From Syntrophobacterales bacterium Delta_01 (lineage in GTDB: Bacteria > Desulfobacterota > Syntrophobacteria > Syntrophobacterales > Syntrophobacteraceae): 33,853 nucleotides of DNA. The notes under the pieces were generated by a model. The model was given only the letters and a program-made list of their open reading frames with translations. It did no database searches and had not been told where the DNA came from. Shown here piece after piece: positions 7,831 through 15,960 of the stretch; position 1 is the first letter of the stretch; each line of letters begins with the position of its first letter. The translations under genes were made by a program, and so were the position numbers. The stretch lies in contig LUZZ01000029.1 in the NCBI GenBank assembly GCA_001603845.1, positions 1 to 33,853 of the forward strand. The letters are read 5' to 3'.

Positions 7831-8772
7831 ATGAATATCATACTGCTGGAAATGCTGGCCTGTCCCGCCTGCCTGCCCATGGAAGTCCCGCTGGAGCTGG
7901 AACGGGCCGGGGAGTCGGGCGATGACGTGGTGGAGGGCGTGCTGCGCTGCCGCCGCTGCGGGGGCGGCTACCCGATCCGAAACGGAGTGGCGGTGGTGGT
8001 CGCCGGAGGTCCAAACGCGCGGGAGCGGCCCGCCGGGCGCTACGAGGACCCTTCCGGCCTGTCGGCCTACCTGTGGAGCCACTACGCGGAACTGTTCGAA
8101 GACCCGGAGGCCACCCCGGCCTACGCGCAGTGGAGCGACCAGATGCCGCCTTCGGGCGGAATAGGGCTGGACGCGGGGTGCGCGGTCGGAAGGTTCACCT
8201 TCGAGCTGGGCCTCAAGTGCGATTTTGCCGTCGGGCTCGACCGTTCGGAAAGTTTTATCGCGGTGGCGCGAAAACTGGCACGGGCGCGCGAGCTTACTTT
8301 CGAACTGAAGGAAGAGGGCCGGATCTGTTCGACGAAAACCTTCACCCTGCCCCCGCACTGGAAGCCGGAAAAGGTGGAATTCATCGTTGGCGATGCCCAG
8401 GCGCTCCCGTTCCGGTCCGGCTTTTTTTCGGGCGTCGCCTCCCTGAACCTGCTGGACAAGGTCCCGCGGCCGCTGGCCCACGTCATGGAAGCCAACCGGG
8501 TCGCCCGCGCCACCGGGGCGCGGCTCCTGATATCCGATCCCTTTTCGTGGTCCGAAGAGGTGTGCGCGGCCGAAAACTGGCTGGGAGGCACACTCGACGG
8601 GAAATTCCCCGGGCCGGCCATGGAAAACATCTCGCGGCTGCTTTCGGGGCGGAGCGGGGTCGTCTCGCCTCCCTGGAAGGTTTCGCCTCCGGGCGCGGTC
8701 TGGTGGAAGATAAGAAACCACCGGAACCACTACGAAGTCATTCGCAGCCATTATGTCAGGGCGGAACGCTGA
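7831..8772 (+). CDS. SAM-dependent methyltransferase with N-terminal Trm112-like zinc domain
   Basis: A 313-residue fusion. The first 60 residues resemble Trm112/YcaR zinc-ribbon proteins: LEMLACPAC, then VLRCRRCGGGYPIRNGV, supplying two Cys pairs. Residues about 110-230 form a class I methyltransferase fold, with motif I GLDAGCAVGRFTFEL, an acidic residue in AVGLDRS, and FIVGDAQALPF plus SLNLLDKV as the later motifs. The substrate is not evident. Similar proteins occur in Deltaproteobacteria without a defined role. It is followed closely by cysQ (29 bases), suggesting one transcript, though no functional link is obvious. Confidence 0.82.
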   Translation: MNIILLEMLACPACLPMEVPLELERAGESGDDVVEGVLRCRRCGGGYPIRNGVAVVVAGGPNARERPAGRYEDPSGLSAYLWSHYAELFEDPEATPAYAQWSDQMPPSGGIGLDAGCAVGRFTFELGLKCDFAVGLDRSESFIAVARKLARARELTFELKEEGRICSTKTFTLPPHWKPEKVEFIVGDAQALPFRSGFFSGVASLNLLDKVPRPLAHVMEANRVARATGARLLISDPFSWSEEVCAAENWLGGTLDGKFPGPAMENISRLLSGRSGVVSPPWKVSPPGAVWWKIRNHRNHYEVIRSHYVRAER

Positions 8773-8801
8773 ACAACCGCCTACAAGGATAAAAAGGTCT
8801 C

Positions 8802-9611
8802 ATGATCAATCTCGATTTGCTCGAAGGGGTCGCCCGGCGAGCCGGAAAGGCGATCCTGGAAATCTACGCCACCGATTTTACCGTCCAGCGCAAAGCGGAC
8901 GCCTCCCCCCTGACGCTTGCCGATACCCGCTCCAACGGCATCATCACCGACTGGCTGCGCTCCGCGTACCCGGCAATCCCGGTCGTTTCGGAAGAGGGAA
9001 AGGAAATTCCCTACGAAACCCGGCGCCGGTGGGACCGATTCTGGCTGGTCGATCCGCTGGACGGGACCAAGGAGTTCGTGAAACGAAACGGAGAATTCAC
9101 GGTCAATATCGCCCTGATTGAAGAAGAGACGCCCGTTCTGGGCGTTATCTATATTCCCGTGCAGGACAGGCTGGTGATGGGAGACGTGCGCGAGGGCTGC
9201 TGGGAAGTGACCGGGGGCGAACGCAGGCCCTTGCACGTGGCCGAAAACCCGCCCGAGGGGACGGTGCGGATCGTGAGGAGCCGCTCGCATCCCTCCCCCG
9301 GCCTCGAACGGATGCTTTCGCTCATGCCGAACCACCAGATCGTCAACCGCGGCAGCTCCATCAAGTTCTGCTCGGTAGCCCGCGGGGAGGCGGATTTCTA
9401 CCCCCGGTTCGGCCCCACCTGGGAGTGGGACACGGCGGCGGGCCAGGCGATCGTCACGGCGGCCGGGGGGGTAATGGTGGACATGGCGGGAAAACCCTTC
9501 ACGTACAACAAGAAAAAACTCCTGAACGGGCCTTTTCTGGTCTCATCGAGCATGCAGTTCCTGGTCAAATCGGGTATTCTGGAAACAGCGGCAAGGGTGT
9601 GGGGGAAATAG
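8802..9611 (+). CDS. cysQ: 3'(2'),5'-bisphosphate nucleotidase CysQ
   Basis: Member of the inositol-monophosphatase superfamily; CysQ removes the 3' phosphate from PAP, recycling the by-product of sulfate-activation and sulfotransfer reactions. The metal site is visible: the VVSEEGKE pair of glutamates, WLVDPLDGTKEFVKRNGEF and the C-terminal WEWDTAAGQAIV. Its 269 residues match the family. ATG 8802 has only a modest upstream AAGGA (8784-8788). In an anaerobic sulfate-using bacterium PAP recycling is plausible, but inositol or NADP phosphatase activity cannot be ruled out from sequence alone. Confidence 0.92.
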   Translation: MINLDLLEGVARRAGKAILEIYATDFTVQRKADASPLTLADTRSNGIITDWLRSAYPAIPVVSEEGKEIPYETRRRWDRFWLVDPLDGTKEFVKRNGEFTVNIALIEEETPVLGVIYIPVQDRLVMGDVREGCWEVTGGERRPLHVAENPPEGTVRIVRSRSHPSPGLERMLSLMPNHQIVNRGSSIKFCSVARGEADFYPRFGPTWEWDTAAGQAIVTAAGGVMVDMAGKPFTYNKKKLLNGPFLVSSSMQFLVKSGILETAARVWGK

Positions 9612-9665
9612 GGGGAAAAGGGTATCGGGCACGGACACCCGAGCACTTGCCTTTAGGAGGGAACG

Positions 9666-12272
9666 ATGTCCAAGTTGAAACGATGGCTGCTGATCCTGAT
9701 CGCCGCCGTGGTGGCGGTGGGCGCTGTTGTGCTCGCGGCGAGCTTCATTGCGTCCAGCTACCTCGTGGAGTACTGGTGGTTCGAATCGGTGGGCTACACG
9801 GCATACTTCTGGCAAAGGCTGCTCTACCGTTATGCCGTCCTGGTTTCCGTTTCGGTTGCTTTTTTCCTGATTTTTTTTCTCAATTTCTGGGTGGCTTCCC
9901 GCTACCTGGGGGCCACGCAGCCGGCCGCGTCCAATTCCACGTCCCGGAAGTCCTTCCGGGAACTGCTGAAGATGTTCCGCACGGGGTCGATGTTTATCTA
10001 TACCCCGCTGTCGCTCATCCTGGCCATCGCGGTGGCCCTGCCCCTCTATAAGCGCTGGGGGGACTTCCTGCTCTACCTGTTCGCTCCCCAGTCGGGCATG
10101 TTCGACCCCTATTACGGCAAGGACATCAGTTTTTATCTCTTTTCGTACCCGATCTACACGCTGATCCAGGAATACCTCCTGCTCGCGTTCAGCGTCCTGT
10201 TCGTGAGCGTCCTGGTCCTCTACCTGCTGGAAAGAAGGCTGCTGGCCCGCCGGGAACTGCGGATGCCCCGCGGCGCGCGCCTGCACCTCAGCATCCTGGT
10301 GCTCCTGATCTTCCTGATCGAAATCTGGGACTTCATCCTCCAACGCTACGGGCTGCTCTACTTTTCCGGCCACCAGCCGCTTTTCTTCGGCCCCGGCTAC
10401 ATCGAGATGAACATCATCCTGCCGCTCATCTGGGTAGCCCTCGCGGCCCTGGCCGGAACGGCGTTTTCGTTCATCTACCTCATCAACACCCGCAAGGGGC
10501 TCAAGGTGTTCGGCGCCTTCGCGGCCGCGTTCATCCTGGCATCCATCGTCCGCTATTCGGACTTTTTGCCCAAGACCTTTCAGAGATATTTCGTCAAGCC
10601 CAACGAAATTTCCTTCGAACGCTCCTATATCGCCAAGAACATCAACTCGACGCTGGCGGCCTACAACCTCAATAACGTGGAGGTCCGGAACTTCCAGCCC
10701 GAACGGGTCCCCACCGACGTCGATGTGCCTCACGTCCAGGCGATCCTCCGGAACATCCCGGTCTGGGACGGCGAGTTGCTCGACGACGTATTCAAGCAGC
10801 TCCAGGAACTGCGCACCTACTACGATTTTCCGTCGGTCGACGTGGGCCGCTACACCGTAAACGGGCTCTACCAGCAGGTGTTCCTTTCGGGCCGCGAGAT
10901 CAACCACGCCCGGATCCCCGAAGGGGCACGCAACTGGATCAACGAGCACCTCTCCTACACGCACGGCTACGGGACCGTGATGACCCCGGCGGGCCAGGGC
11001 GGCGACGAGCCCATGGTGTGGTTTTTGCGGGGCATTCCGCCCGAATCCGATTACGGCTTCAAGATTGAAGAGCCGGGCATATACTTCGGGGAGGTCCCGA
11101 ACCGCTACGTGATCGCTCCCAACGATTCGGGAGAGATCGACTACCCCAAGGGGGAATCCAACGTCATGACGAGCTACCGGGGCAAGGGCGGCGTCCCCGT
11201 GCACTCGCTTTTCAGGCGGCTGATTTTCGCGGCCTACTTCAAGGACAAGAACCTCGTTTTCACCGATAAGACCAATCCGCAGAGCCGCATCATTTTCCGG
11301 CCGAACATCCGGGACCGCATCCGGACGCTCGTCCCTTACCTGAGCTTCGATCGCGACCCGTACCTGGTGGTCACTCCCAAAAGGCTCTACTGGATTCAGG
11401 ACGCCTTTACCTCTTCGAACTCCTACCCGGCTTCCGCCTCTTACGGCGCCGATTTCGGGGAAGTCAACTACATCCGGAACTCGGTCAAAATCGTCGTCGA
11501 TGCCTACGACGGAACGGTGGACTTCTATATCTTCGACGAAAAGGACCCCATCGTGCACGCTTACAGCCGGATCTATCCCGGCCTGTTCAAAAGCGCCGAC
11601 CGGATGCCCGCCGACCTGAAGGCGCACGTGCGATACCCGCAGGACCTTTTCGAAATCCAGATGGCCGTTTACGCCAAGTATCACCAGATCGACCCGGAAG
11701 TCTATTACCAGCAGGAAGACATCTGGGAGTTCGCCAAGACTTACAAGGGGCAGGAAGCAGCGTCGATACGGCCGTACTACCTGACCCTGGACCTGGTCGA
11801 TCCCAGCCGGTTCGACTTCCTGCTGCTGCTGCCCATGAGCCCCAGCGGGCGCGACAACCTGCGCGCCCTGGCCCTGGTGAGCTGCGACTCGCCCTACTAC
11901 GGCAAGATCATCGTGTACAATTTCCCGAAAGGCGAACTGGTCTACGGCCCGTCTCAAATCCATGCGCTGATAAACCAGGACACCAAGGTGGCCGAACAGT
12001 TCACCCTGTGGGACCAGGTGGGCTCCGAGGTGGCGAGGGGCAACATGAGAATTCTGCCCATCGGCAGGGTTATCCTGTACATTCAGCCGGTGTACCTGAA
12101 ATCGTCGACGACGCTCAAGATCCCGGAATTGAAACGCCTCATCGTGAGCCAGGGACAGCTCGTGCTGATGGAACCGTCCCTGGAGGAAGCCTACCAGAAG
12201 ATGGAAGAAAGGATCAAAACCGAGGTGCAGAAGGTGGACAGGCGCTTCGCCCCTCTCCTGCCGCCGCAGTAA
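9666..12272 (+). CDS. UPF0182 family large membrane protein
   Basis: An 868-residue protein of the UPF0182/COG1615 family, whose function is unknown. The N-terminal third has about seven membrane segments, beginning with WLLILIAAVVAVGAVVLAA, and then EYWWFESVGYTAYFW, a family hallmark. The C-terminal part is a large, probably extracytoplasmic region with conserved stretches such as SYIAKNINSTLAAYNL, ITHGYGTV-like YTHGYGTVMTPA, GIYFGE, and SPSGRDNLRALALV. GGAGG is three to seven bases before ATG 9666. It follows cysQ after 54 bases. The gene is full length. The opposite strand carries a very long open frame that is only a codon-bias shadow. Confidence 0.93.
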   Translation: MSKLKRWLLILIAAVVAVGAVVLAASFIASSYLVEYWWFESVGYTAYFWQRLLYRYAVLVSVSVAFFLIFFLNFWVASRYLGATQPAASNSTSRKSFRELLKMFRTGSMFIYTPLSLILAIAVALPLYKRWGDFLLYLFAPQSGMFDPYYGKDISFYLFSYPIYTLIQEYLLLAFSVLFVSVLVLYLLERRLLARRELRMPRGARLHLSILVLLIFLIEIWDFILQRYGLLYFSGHQPLFFGPGYIEMNIILPLIWVALAALAGTAFSFIYLINTRKGLKVFGAFAAAFILASIVRYSDFLPKTFQRYFVKPNEISFERSYIAKNINSTLAAYNLNNVEVRNFQPERVPTDVDVPHVQAILRNIPVWDGELLDDVFKQLQELRTYYDFPSVDVGRYTVNGLYQQVFLSGREINHARIPEGARNWINEHLSYTHGYGTVMTPAGQGGDEPMVWFLRGIPPESDYGFKIEEPGIYFGEVPNRYVIAPNDSGEIDYPKGESNVMTSYRGKGGVPVHSLFRRLIFAAYFKDKNLVFTDKTNPQSRIIFRPNIRDRIRTLVPYLSFDRDPYLVVTPKRLYWIQDAFTSSNSYPASASYGADFGEVNYIRNSVKIVVDAYDGTVDFYIFDEKDPIVHAYSRIYPGLFKSADRMPADLKAHVRYPQDLFEIQMAVYAKYHQIDPEVYYQQEDIWEFAKTYKGQEAASIRPYYLTLDLVDPSRFDFLLLLPMSPSGRDNLRALALVSCDSPYYGKIIVYNFPKGELVYGPSQIHALINQDTKVAEQFTLWDQVGSEVARGNMRILPIGRVILYIQPVYLKSSTTLKIPELKRLIVSQGQLVLMEPSLEEAYQKMEERIKTEVQKVDRRFAPLLPPQ

Positions 12273-12624
12273 ACGAAGCGGACCGCCCGGTTGATACAAG
12301 GGGGGCAGACTCCGCTCGGACGCCGAAGGGGCGCGAAAAAAACACGGGGAAAAGATGCCGGGGCACTTCCGGTGTTTCCGCCGTTCCCGTGCCAGCCGGC
12401 TTCAAGGCCGCCCGCGCGGGGTGCTCCGCCCCCCCTGCCGCCCGTCTTCCGACTTCCGTTTGGAGATGGTTTTCGTGGTATTTTATGTTAGAATCAGGTT
12501 TTTAGAGAGGTTTTGCAACGGTTACTTCCATATACTAACGAAGAAGTAATAATTCTGCGTGTCTCATAAGCCCTGATATATAAGGCCCCAGCGCTTCCGG
12601 TCCCCGCGGCGGCGGTTTAGCTCT
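12273..12624. other. Intergenic region, nothing recognised
   Basis: About 350 bases between the UPF0182 stop and the carD promoter. Short open frames exist on both strands but have no ribosome binding sites or family resemblance. The second half turns AT-rich around 12470-12580. I see no clear terminator with a T run. Confidence 0.5.
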
Positions 12625-12652
12625 TTGCATTTCGCTTTGTTGGTGGTAAAAT
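12625..12652 (+). promoter_or_regulatory. Putative sigma-70 promoter for carD
   Basis: TTGCAT (12625-12630) and TAAAAT (12647-12652) are separated by 16 bases and lie about 55 bases before the carD start codon. Both hexamers are 4-5 of 6 matches to consensus. It is the best promoter match in this otherwise empty region, but this is prediction only. Confidence 0.45.
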
Positions 12653-12705
12653 TAATACGCTTCGCATTCTTGGTCTGGCAACACCCCGAGCGTGGAGGAT
12701 ATATA

Positions 12706-13206
12706 ATGTTTAAAATTGGCGATCTGGCGGTCTATCCGGCCCATGGCGTAGGGAAAATAGAGTCCATCGAATCGAAAAGTATTGCGGGCAAGCGGCTGGA
12801 CTTCTATATCATGCGCATCCTGGATAATGACATGAAAATCATGATCCCGGTTCCCAACGCTGAAACGGTCGGATTGCGAGGCCTGATCACCCAGACGGAA
12901 ATCCCGAGGGTGTTCGACATACTGCTCAGAAGAGAAGTTTCCGTCAACGGAGGGACGTGGAACCGCCGGTATCGCGAGTACATGGAAAAGATTAAGACGG
13001 GTTCCATTTTCGAACTGGCCGAAGTGCTGCGTGATTTAACGGTCCTCAAGGGGGACAAGGAGCTCTCTTTCGGCGAAAGGAAGATGCTGGATACTGCAAG
13101 GACTTTGCTCCTTAAGGAACTCTCGATTGTGCAGAAAGTCACCGAAGATGAGATCGAAAAATCTATCGGCGACCTCTTGAGACAGCCGGCCGGGCCAGTA
13201 TTTTAG
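12706..13206 (+). CDS. CarD family transcriptional regulator
   Basis: A 166-residue CarD/CdnL-type protein, which binds the RNA polymerase beta subunit and stabilises the open complex, especially at rRNA promoters. The N-terminal Tudor-like RNAP-interacting domain starts MFKIGDLAVYPAHGVGKIES and includes FYIMRILDNDMKIMIPV. The C-terminal helical domain has WNRRYREYMEKIKTG, ELAEVLRDLTVL and ELSFGERKMLDTAR. I chose ATG 12706: GGAGG at 12694-12698 is seven bases upstream and the protein begins exactly at the family start. It precedes the PIN/TRAM gene, an arrangement seen in many bacteria. Confidence 0.94.
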   Translation: MFKIGDLAVYPAHGVGKIESIESKSIAGKRLDFYIMRILDNDMKIMIPVPNAETVGLRGLITQTEIPRVFDILLRREVSVNGGTWNRRYREYMEKIKTGSIFELAEVLRDLTVLKGDKELSFGERKMLDTARTLLLKELSIVQKVTEDEIEKSIGDLLRQPAGPVF

Positions 13207-13322
13207 CCTTTCTCGACTAATCTCCACCGCCAATTATTTCGACCTTTCATGCGAAACCCTCCCCGGATGAACTGGTTTTTTTGTGTCTGCGCTCACATCT
13301 TAGTTGAAAGGGGGTGATACGA

Positions 13323-14363
13323 TTGAAGTGGGGTTGGCTTGTTCTAAAAGTGGCCTTGATAGTGATCTGTGCCCTTGGCGGGTACCTGATAGCAGATCAG
13401 CTTACCCAAACGAGCCTGACAGGGTATGTATGGGCACCCTGGGCGGGTTTGCTGGCCGGCATTTTGTTCGCTTTAGCCGGCCTTTCTGTTGAAAAGCTGA
13501 TAAAACACATTCCGCTGAAGGTCCTGGCGGGCGGCACCATCGGGTTGGTGATGGGTCTTTCCATTGCCAAGTTGATCGGGTTTGCGTTCGCCACCGTGCA
13601 GAATTCGACGATCAGCGTCGTGGTTTACGTCATCTTATCCAGTATTTTTGGGTACATAGGAATGGTACTTGGCACTATTAAGATAGAGGAAATCCGCATG
13701 CCGAATTGGCCGTGGTTCGCCCGAGGGGGGCAGCGCGGCAACCCTCTTACCAAGATCCTCGATACCAGCGTCATTATAGACGGACGCATCGCGGACATAG
13801 TGGAAACGGGTTTTTTGGGCGGAGTGCTGGTGATTCCCGAGTTCGTGCTCCAGGAACTTCAGCACATCGCGGACAGTCCCGATCCGACGCGGCGCGTGCG
13901 TGGAAGGCGCGGCCTGGATATCATCAAGCGTCTTCAGCAGGAAAAGCTGATCGAAGTGAGAATCGACCGGCAGGACTTCGACAACATCAACGAAGTCGAC
14001 GCCAAACTGGTCGCACTGGCATTGAGGCTCAACGCCAAAATAGTGACCAACGACTATAACCTGTCCAAGGTGGCCGAAGTCCAGGGCATCAGGATACTCA
14101 ACATCAACCAGCTCGCCAATGCTTTGAAACCGGTGGTGCTGCCCGGCGAAGTCCTGCGCCTGCAGATCCTCAAAGAGGGAAAGGAGCAGGGACAGGGGAT
14201 CGCCTACCTGGAAGACGGAACCATGGTGGTCGTGGAAAACGCCAGCAGGTACCTGGGCAAGGAAGTGGAAGTCTCGGTGACGAGCATTCTGCAGACCACC
14301 GCCGGGCGCCTGATTTTCACCACCCTGAAAGACTCCGAGCTTTCATCGCGCCATCAGCACTGA
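13323..14363 (+). CDS. Membrane-anchored PIN/TRAM domain protein (YacL-like)
   Basis: A 346-residue protein with four N-terminal membrane segments (through about residue 115), a PIN nuclease domain and a C-terminal TRAM RNA-binding domain. The PIN domain begins ILDTSVIIDGRIADI, continues with IPEFVLQELQHIAD and RRGLDIIKRLQ, and has AKIVTNDYNLSKVAEVQGI. The TRAM part has EGKEQGQGIAYLEDGTMVV and GKEVEVSVTSILQTTAGR. The likely role is RNA processing at the membrane; targets are unknown. I prefer TTG 13323 as start, because AAAGGGGGTGAT (13307-13318) is nearly a full anti-Shine-Dalgarno match and would itself contain the alternative GTG at 13314. It lies downstream of carD. Confidence 0.92.
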   Translation: MKWGWLVLKVALIVICALGGYLIADQLTQTSLTGYVWAPWAGLLAGILFALAGLSVEKLIKHIPLKVLAGGTIGLVMGLSIAKLIGFAFATVQNSTISVVVYVILSSIFGYIGMVLGTIKIEEIRMPNWPWFARGGQRGNPLTKILDTSVIIDGRIADIVETGFLGGVLVIPEFVLQELQHIADSPDPTRRVRGRRGLDIIKRLQQEKLIEVRIDRQDFDNINEVDAKLVALALRLNAKIVTNDYNLSKVAEVQGIRILNINQLANALKPVVLPGEVLRLQILKEGKEQGQGIAYLEDGTMVVVENASRYLGKEVEVSVTSILQTTAGRLIFTTLKDSELSSRHQH

Positions 14364-14386
14364 CCCGGATAAATCCCACCCCAAAG

Positions 14387-14426
14387 GCGGCGAGGGCACT
14401 ATTGACTGTGTCCTCTCCGCTTTTTT
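14387..14426 (+). terminator. Rho-independent terminator after the PIN/TRAM gene
   Basis: GCGGCGAGGGCAC (14387-14399) pairs with GTGTCCTCTCCGC (14408-14420) with two mismatches around an eight-base loop, followed by six T residues (14421-14426). CCCAAA before and TTTGGG after can extend the stem. It lies 23 bases past the stop codon. Confidence 0.85.
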
Positions 14427-14540
14427 GGGCAGTGGTCCATTTCTAATTAATTTTTGGGATCTTCTGAAACCTATCACGCTGACCTGGCCCTATTCCGAAT
14501 TATGAAGTGTGCCAAACACCGCAAGTGGCCTGGTTTTCAT

Positions 14541-14569
14541 TTGACTCCGGTATTAATTTGGGGTTTAGT
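14541..14569 (+). promoter_or_regulatory. Putative sigma-70 promoter for the small ORF/DUF2335 pair
   Basis: TTGACT (14541-14546) and TTTAGT (14564-14569) are separated by exactly 17 bases, and the ATG at 14621 is about 50 bases further on. Its position favours that ATG over the earlier in-frame start at 14507, which would place the promoter inside the coding region. Confidence 0.5.
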
Positions 14570-14620
14570 AGTGATCTGCTTGAGGCGAGAATTGATTACC
14601 GCAGGCGAGGAAAGTTGGCA

Positions 14621-14830
14621 ATGACAGATTACCTGTTTACACATTTCAACTTTATCAGTGGACTGGCTCGTGGACTTGATCTCGGTGATGCTCTAACCGA
14701 ATTCAACAGGTCGCTGTCCAGCGAAGAGGCTGACACAACCGCTATTAGGGCAGATTGGATGGCGGTAGGGAAAGACATTTCTCTTGCCATAGCCGAAGTT
14801 GATGTCGAGACCAAAGCAAGCTCAAAATAG
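14621..14830 (+). CDS. Small hypothetical protein upstream of DUF2335
   Basis: A 69-residue protein beginning MTDYLFTHFNFISGLARGLD. I recognise no domain. It looks soluble and mildly acidic, with SGLARGLDLGDALTEFNRS followed by a helical DWMAVGKDISLAIAEVDVE. The start is supported by GAGG at 14607-14610 and a promoter at 14541-14569. Its end overlaps the following DUF2335 reading frame by 29 bases, suggesting translational coupling and a functional pair. I have an impression of similar small proteins next to DUF2335 genes but cannot verify it. This stretch is lower in GC than the flanking genes and looks acquired. Confidence 0.6.
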   Translation: MTDYLFTHFNFISGLARGLDLGDALTEFNRSLSSEEADTTAIRADWMAVGKDISLAIAEVDVETKASSK

Positions 14831-15238
14831 CATTCCTCAGCAAAAACCAAACCAAGTCGTCCAGGCAGGCGCCGCTGCCGTTCAGTTTCACGGGCCTCTC
14901 CCGCTCCCTCAATTGCTTGAAGGATACGAGAAGGTTGTGCCCGGTTCCGCCGAACGCATCATCAGGATGGCGGAAGAGCAGCAAGCGCACAGGCACAGTC
15001 TGGAACAGCAAGCCCTTCGAAGTGAATCTAGAAACAGCCTCTTCGGTATCGTGTGCGCCTTTTTGATCGGGATGACCACTGTTGTTTGCGGTTCCGTGGT
15101 GCCTATTCAGGAATACAATGGCCGGGATACGCAATAAGTGGGACCGGGTTGGTTTCTCTCGTCGGGACATTCATCTACGGAACCAGGGCACGCAGGCAGG
15201 AACGGGAAGAGAAATTCCGCGCGATGCGGTCCACTTAA
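14802..15238 (+). pseudogene. DUF2335 membrane protein gene with a frameshift
   Basis: The first frame (14802-15137) encodes a DUF2335-like protein: FHGPLPLPQLLEGYEKVVPG, ERIIRMAEEQQAHRHSLEQQ and a first membrane segment SLFGIVCAFLIGMTTVVCG. It then stops at TAA 15135-15137 just before the second membrane segment. The missing end is present in another frame, AISGTGLVSLVGTFIYGTRA and then RRQEREEKFRAMRST, ending at 15238. This is the expected DUF2335 C-terminus. The frames join within about 15110-15125 if one base were added, so one base was lost there, by mutation or sequencing error. No slippery heptamer is visible. DUF2335 proteins are two-TM predicted membrane proteins of unknown function. 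Confidence 0.7.
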
Positions 15239-15892
15239 ACACAACCGGTTCGGCGCACAAGTCGCTGAAAACGGCATCGCAATTAATTGGACTTCACGGC
15301 CCTTCCCCAAAAACCGCCCCACTCCTCTAAAATTGAATGAAGCTGTCAGGTTTTTGAAAAAGTCGAGAAAAATTCAAATAGACCTTCCTGAAACGTGACT
15401 ACGCCCAAATTAAACCAAACGAAGAAACTGGTCCTGCTCCAGGCCGACCGGCCAAAGAAACCGCACAGAATCTAGGGGTTTCCTTTTGGGAAGGCCACCA
15501 GTTCCTCGGTATTTTGCGATTTCGACAGCGGCAGGAAAGATCTTTCGAAATGACGCCGCAAACACGGGCTTTCGAGCCGATTGCGGATATGTACGCCTTC
15601 AGTGTCAAAATAGATGGCGAGTGGGGTCTCCCGCTCGCTTTCACAAACCTTCCCGACGATGGTATAAAACATGCCAACCTGCCCCGCCGCTCTCCAGCGG
15701 ATTATACTGATTGAAAATCACTACGTGATCGTGTAAATAGACTTGTTTCCCGCTCATTCTAGCCGTTCTAGCAGGGTCGAAGTTGAAGCATCTGGTTCCC
15801 ATTTAGAGTTGCCGTCGCGCCGCATTACGCAAATAATCGAGTTTTTGCTTTTGAGTACCGTATGTTATGGGGCTGTCAGGTTTCCAACGGCT
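15239..15892. other. Lower-GC accessory stretch, no convincing gene
   Basis: About 650 bases without a supportable gene. Short open frames occur on both strands around 15399-15714 but overlap each other and lack ribosome binding sites. The 12-mer GCTGTCAGGTTT occurs twice in direct orientation (15342-15353 and 15872-15883), bracketing 518 bases of this stretch. This may be decayed mobile DNA; I could not identify a transposase. Confidence 0.4.
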
Positions 15893-15927
15893 CTGATCTG
15901 AATTACAATATTACAATTCCAGATCAG
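15893..15927. promoter_or_regulatory. 35-bp imperfect palindrome upstream of the CLC gene
   Basis: CTGATCTGAATT (15893-15904) faces AATTCCAGATCAG (15915-15927), identical arms apart from one extra base, around an AT-rich centre ACAATATTAC. There is no T run, so it is not an obvious terminator. Its position 34 bases before the CLC start suggests an operator or mRNA-end structure. Function is inferred from position only. Confidence 0.4.
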
Positions 15928-15960
15928 CCAGCGGGCGTGGATCGCCTCCTGTGAAATTCA

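Noticed and set aside
9543-12299. 918-codon open frame on the minus strand opposite UPF0182
   Set aside because: It mirrors the codon bias of the real GC-rich gene, has no family resemblance and a composition rich in His, Asp and Gln typical of antisense shadows.
15110-15130. Programmed frameshift in the DUF2335 gene
   Set aside because: No slippery heptamer or downstream pseudoknot-like structure was visible; mutation or sequencing error is simpler.
15399-15714. Overlapping ORFs on both strands considered as transposase remnants
   Set aside because: They overlap each other, lack ribosome binding sites and show no transposase motifs.
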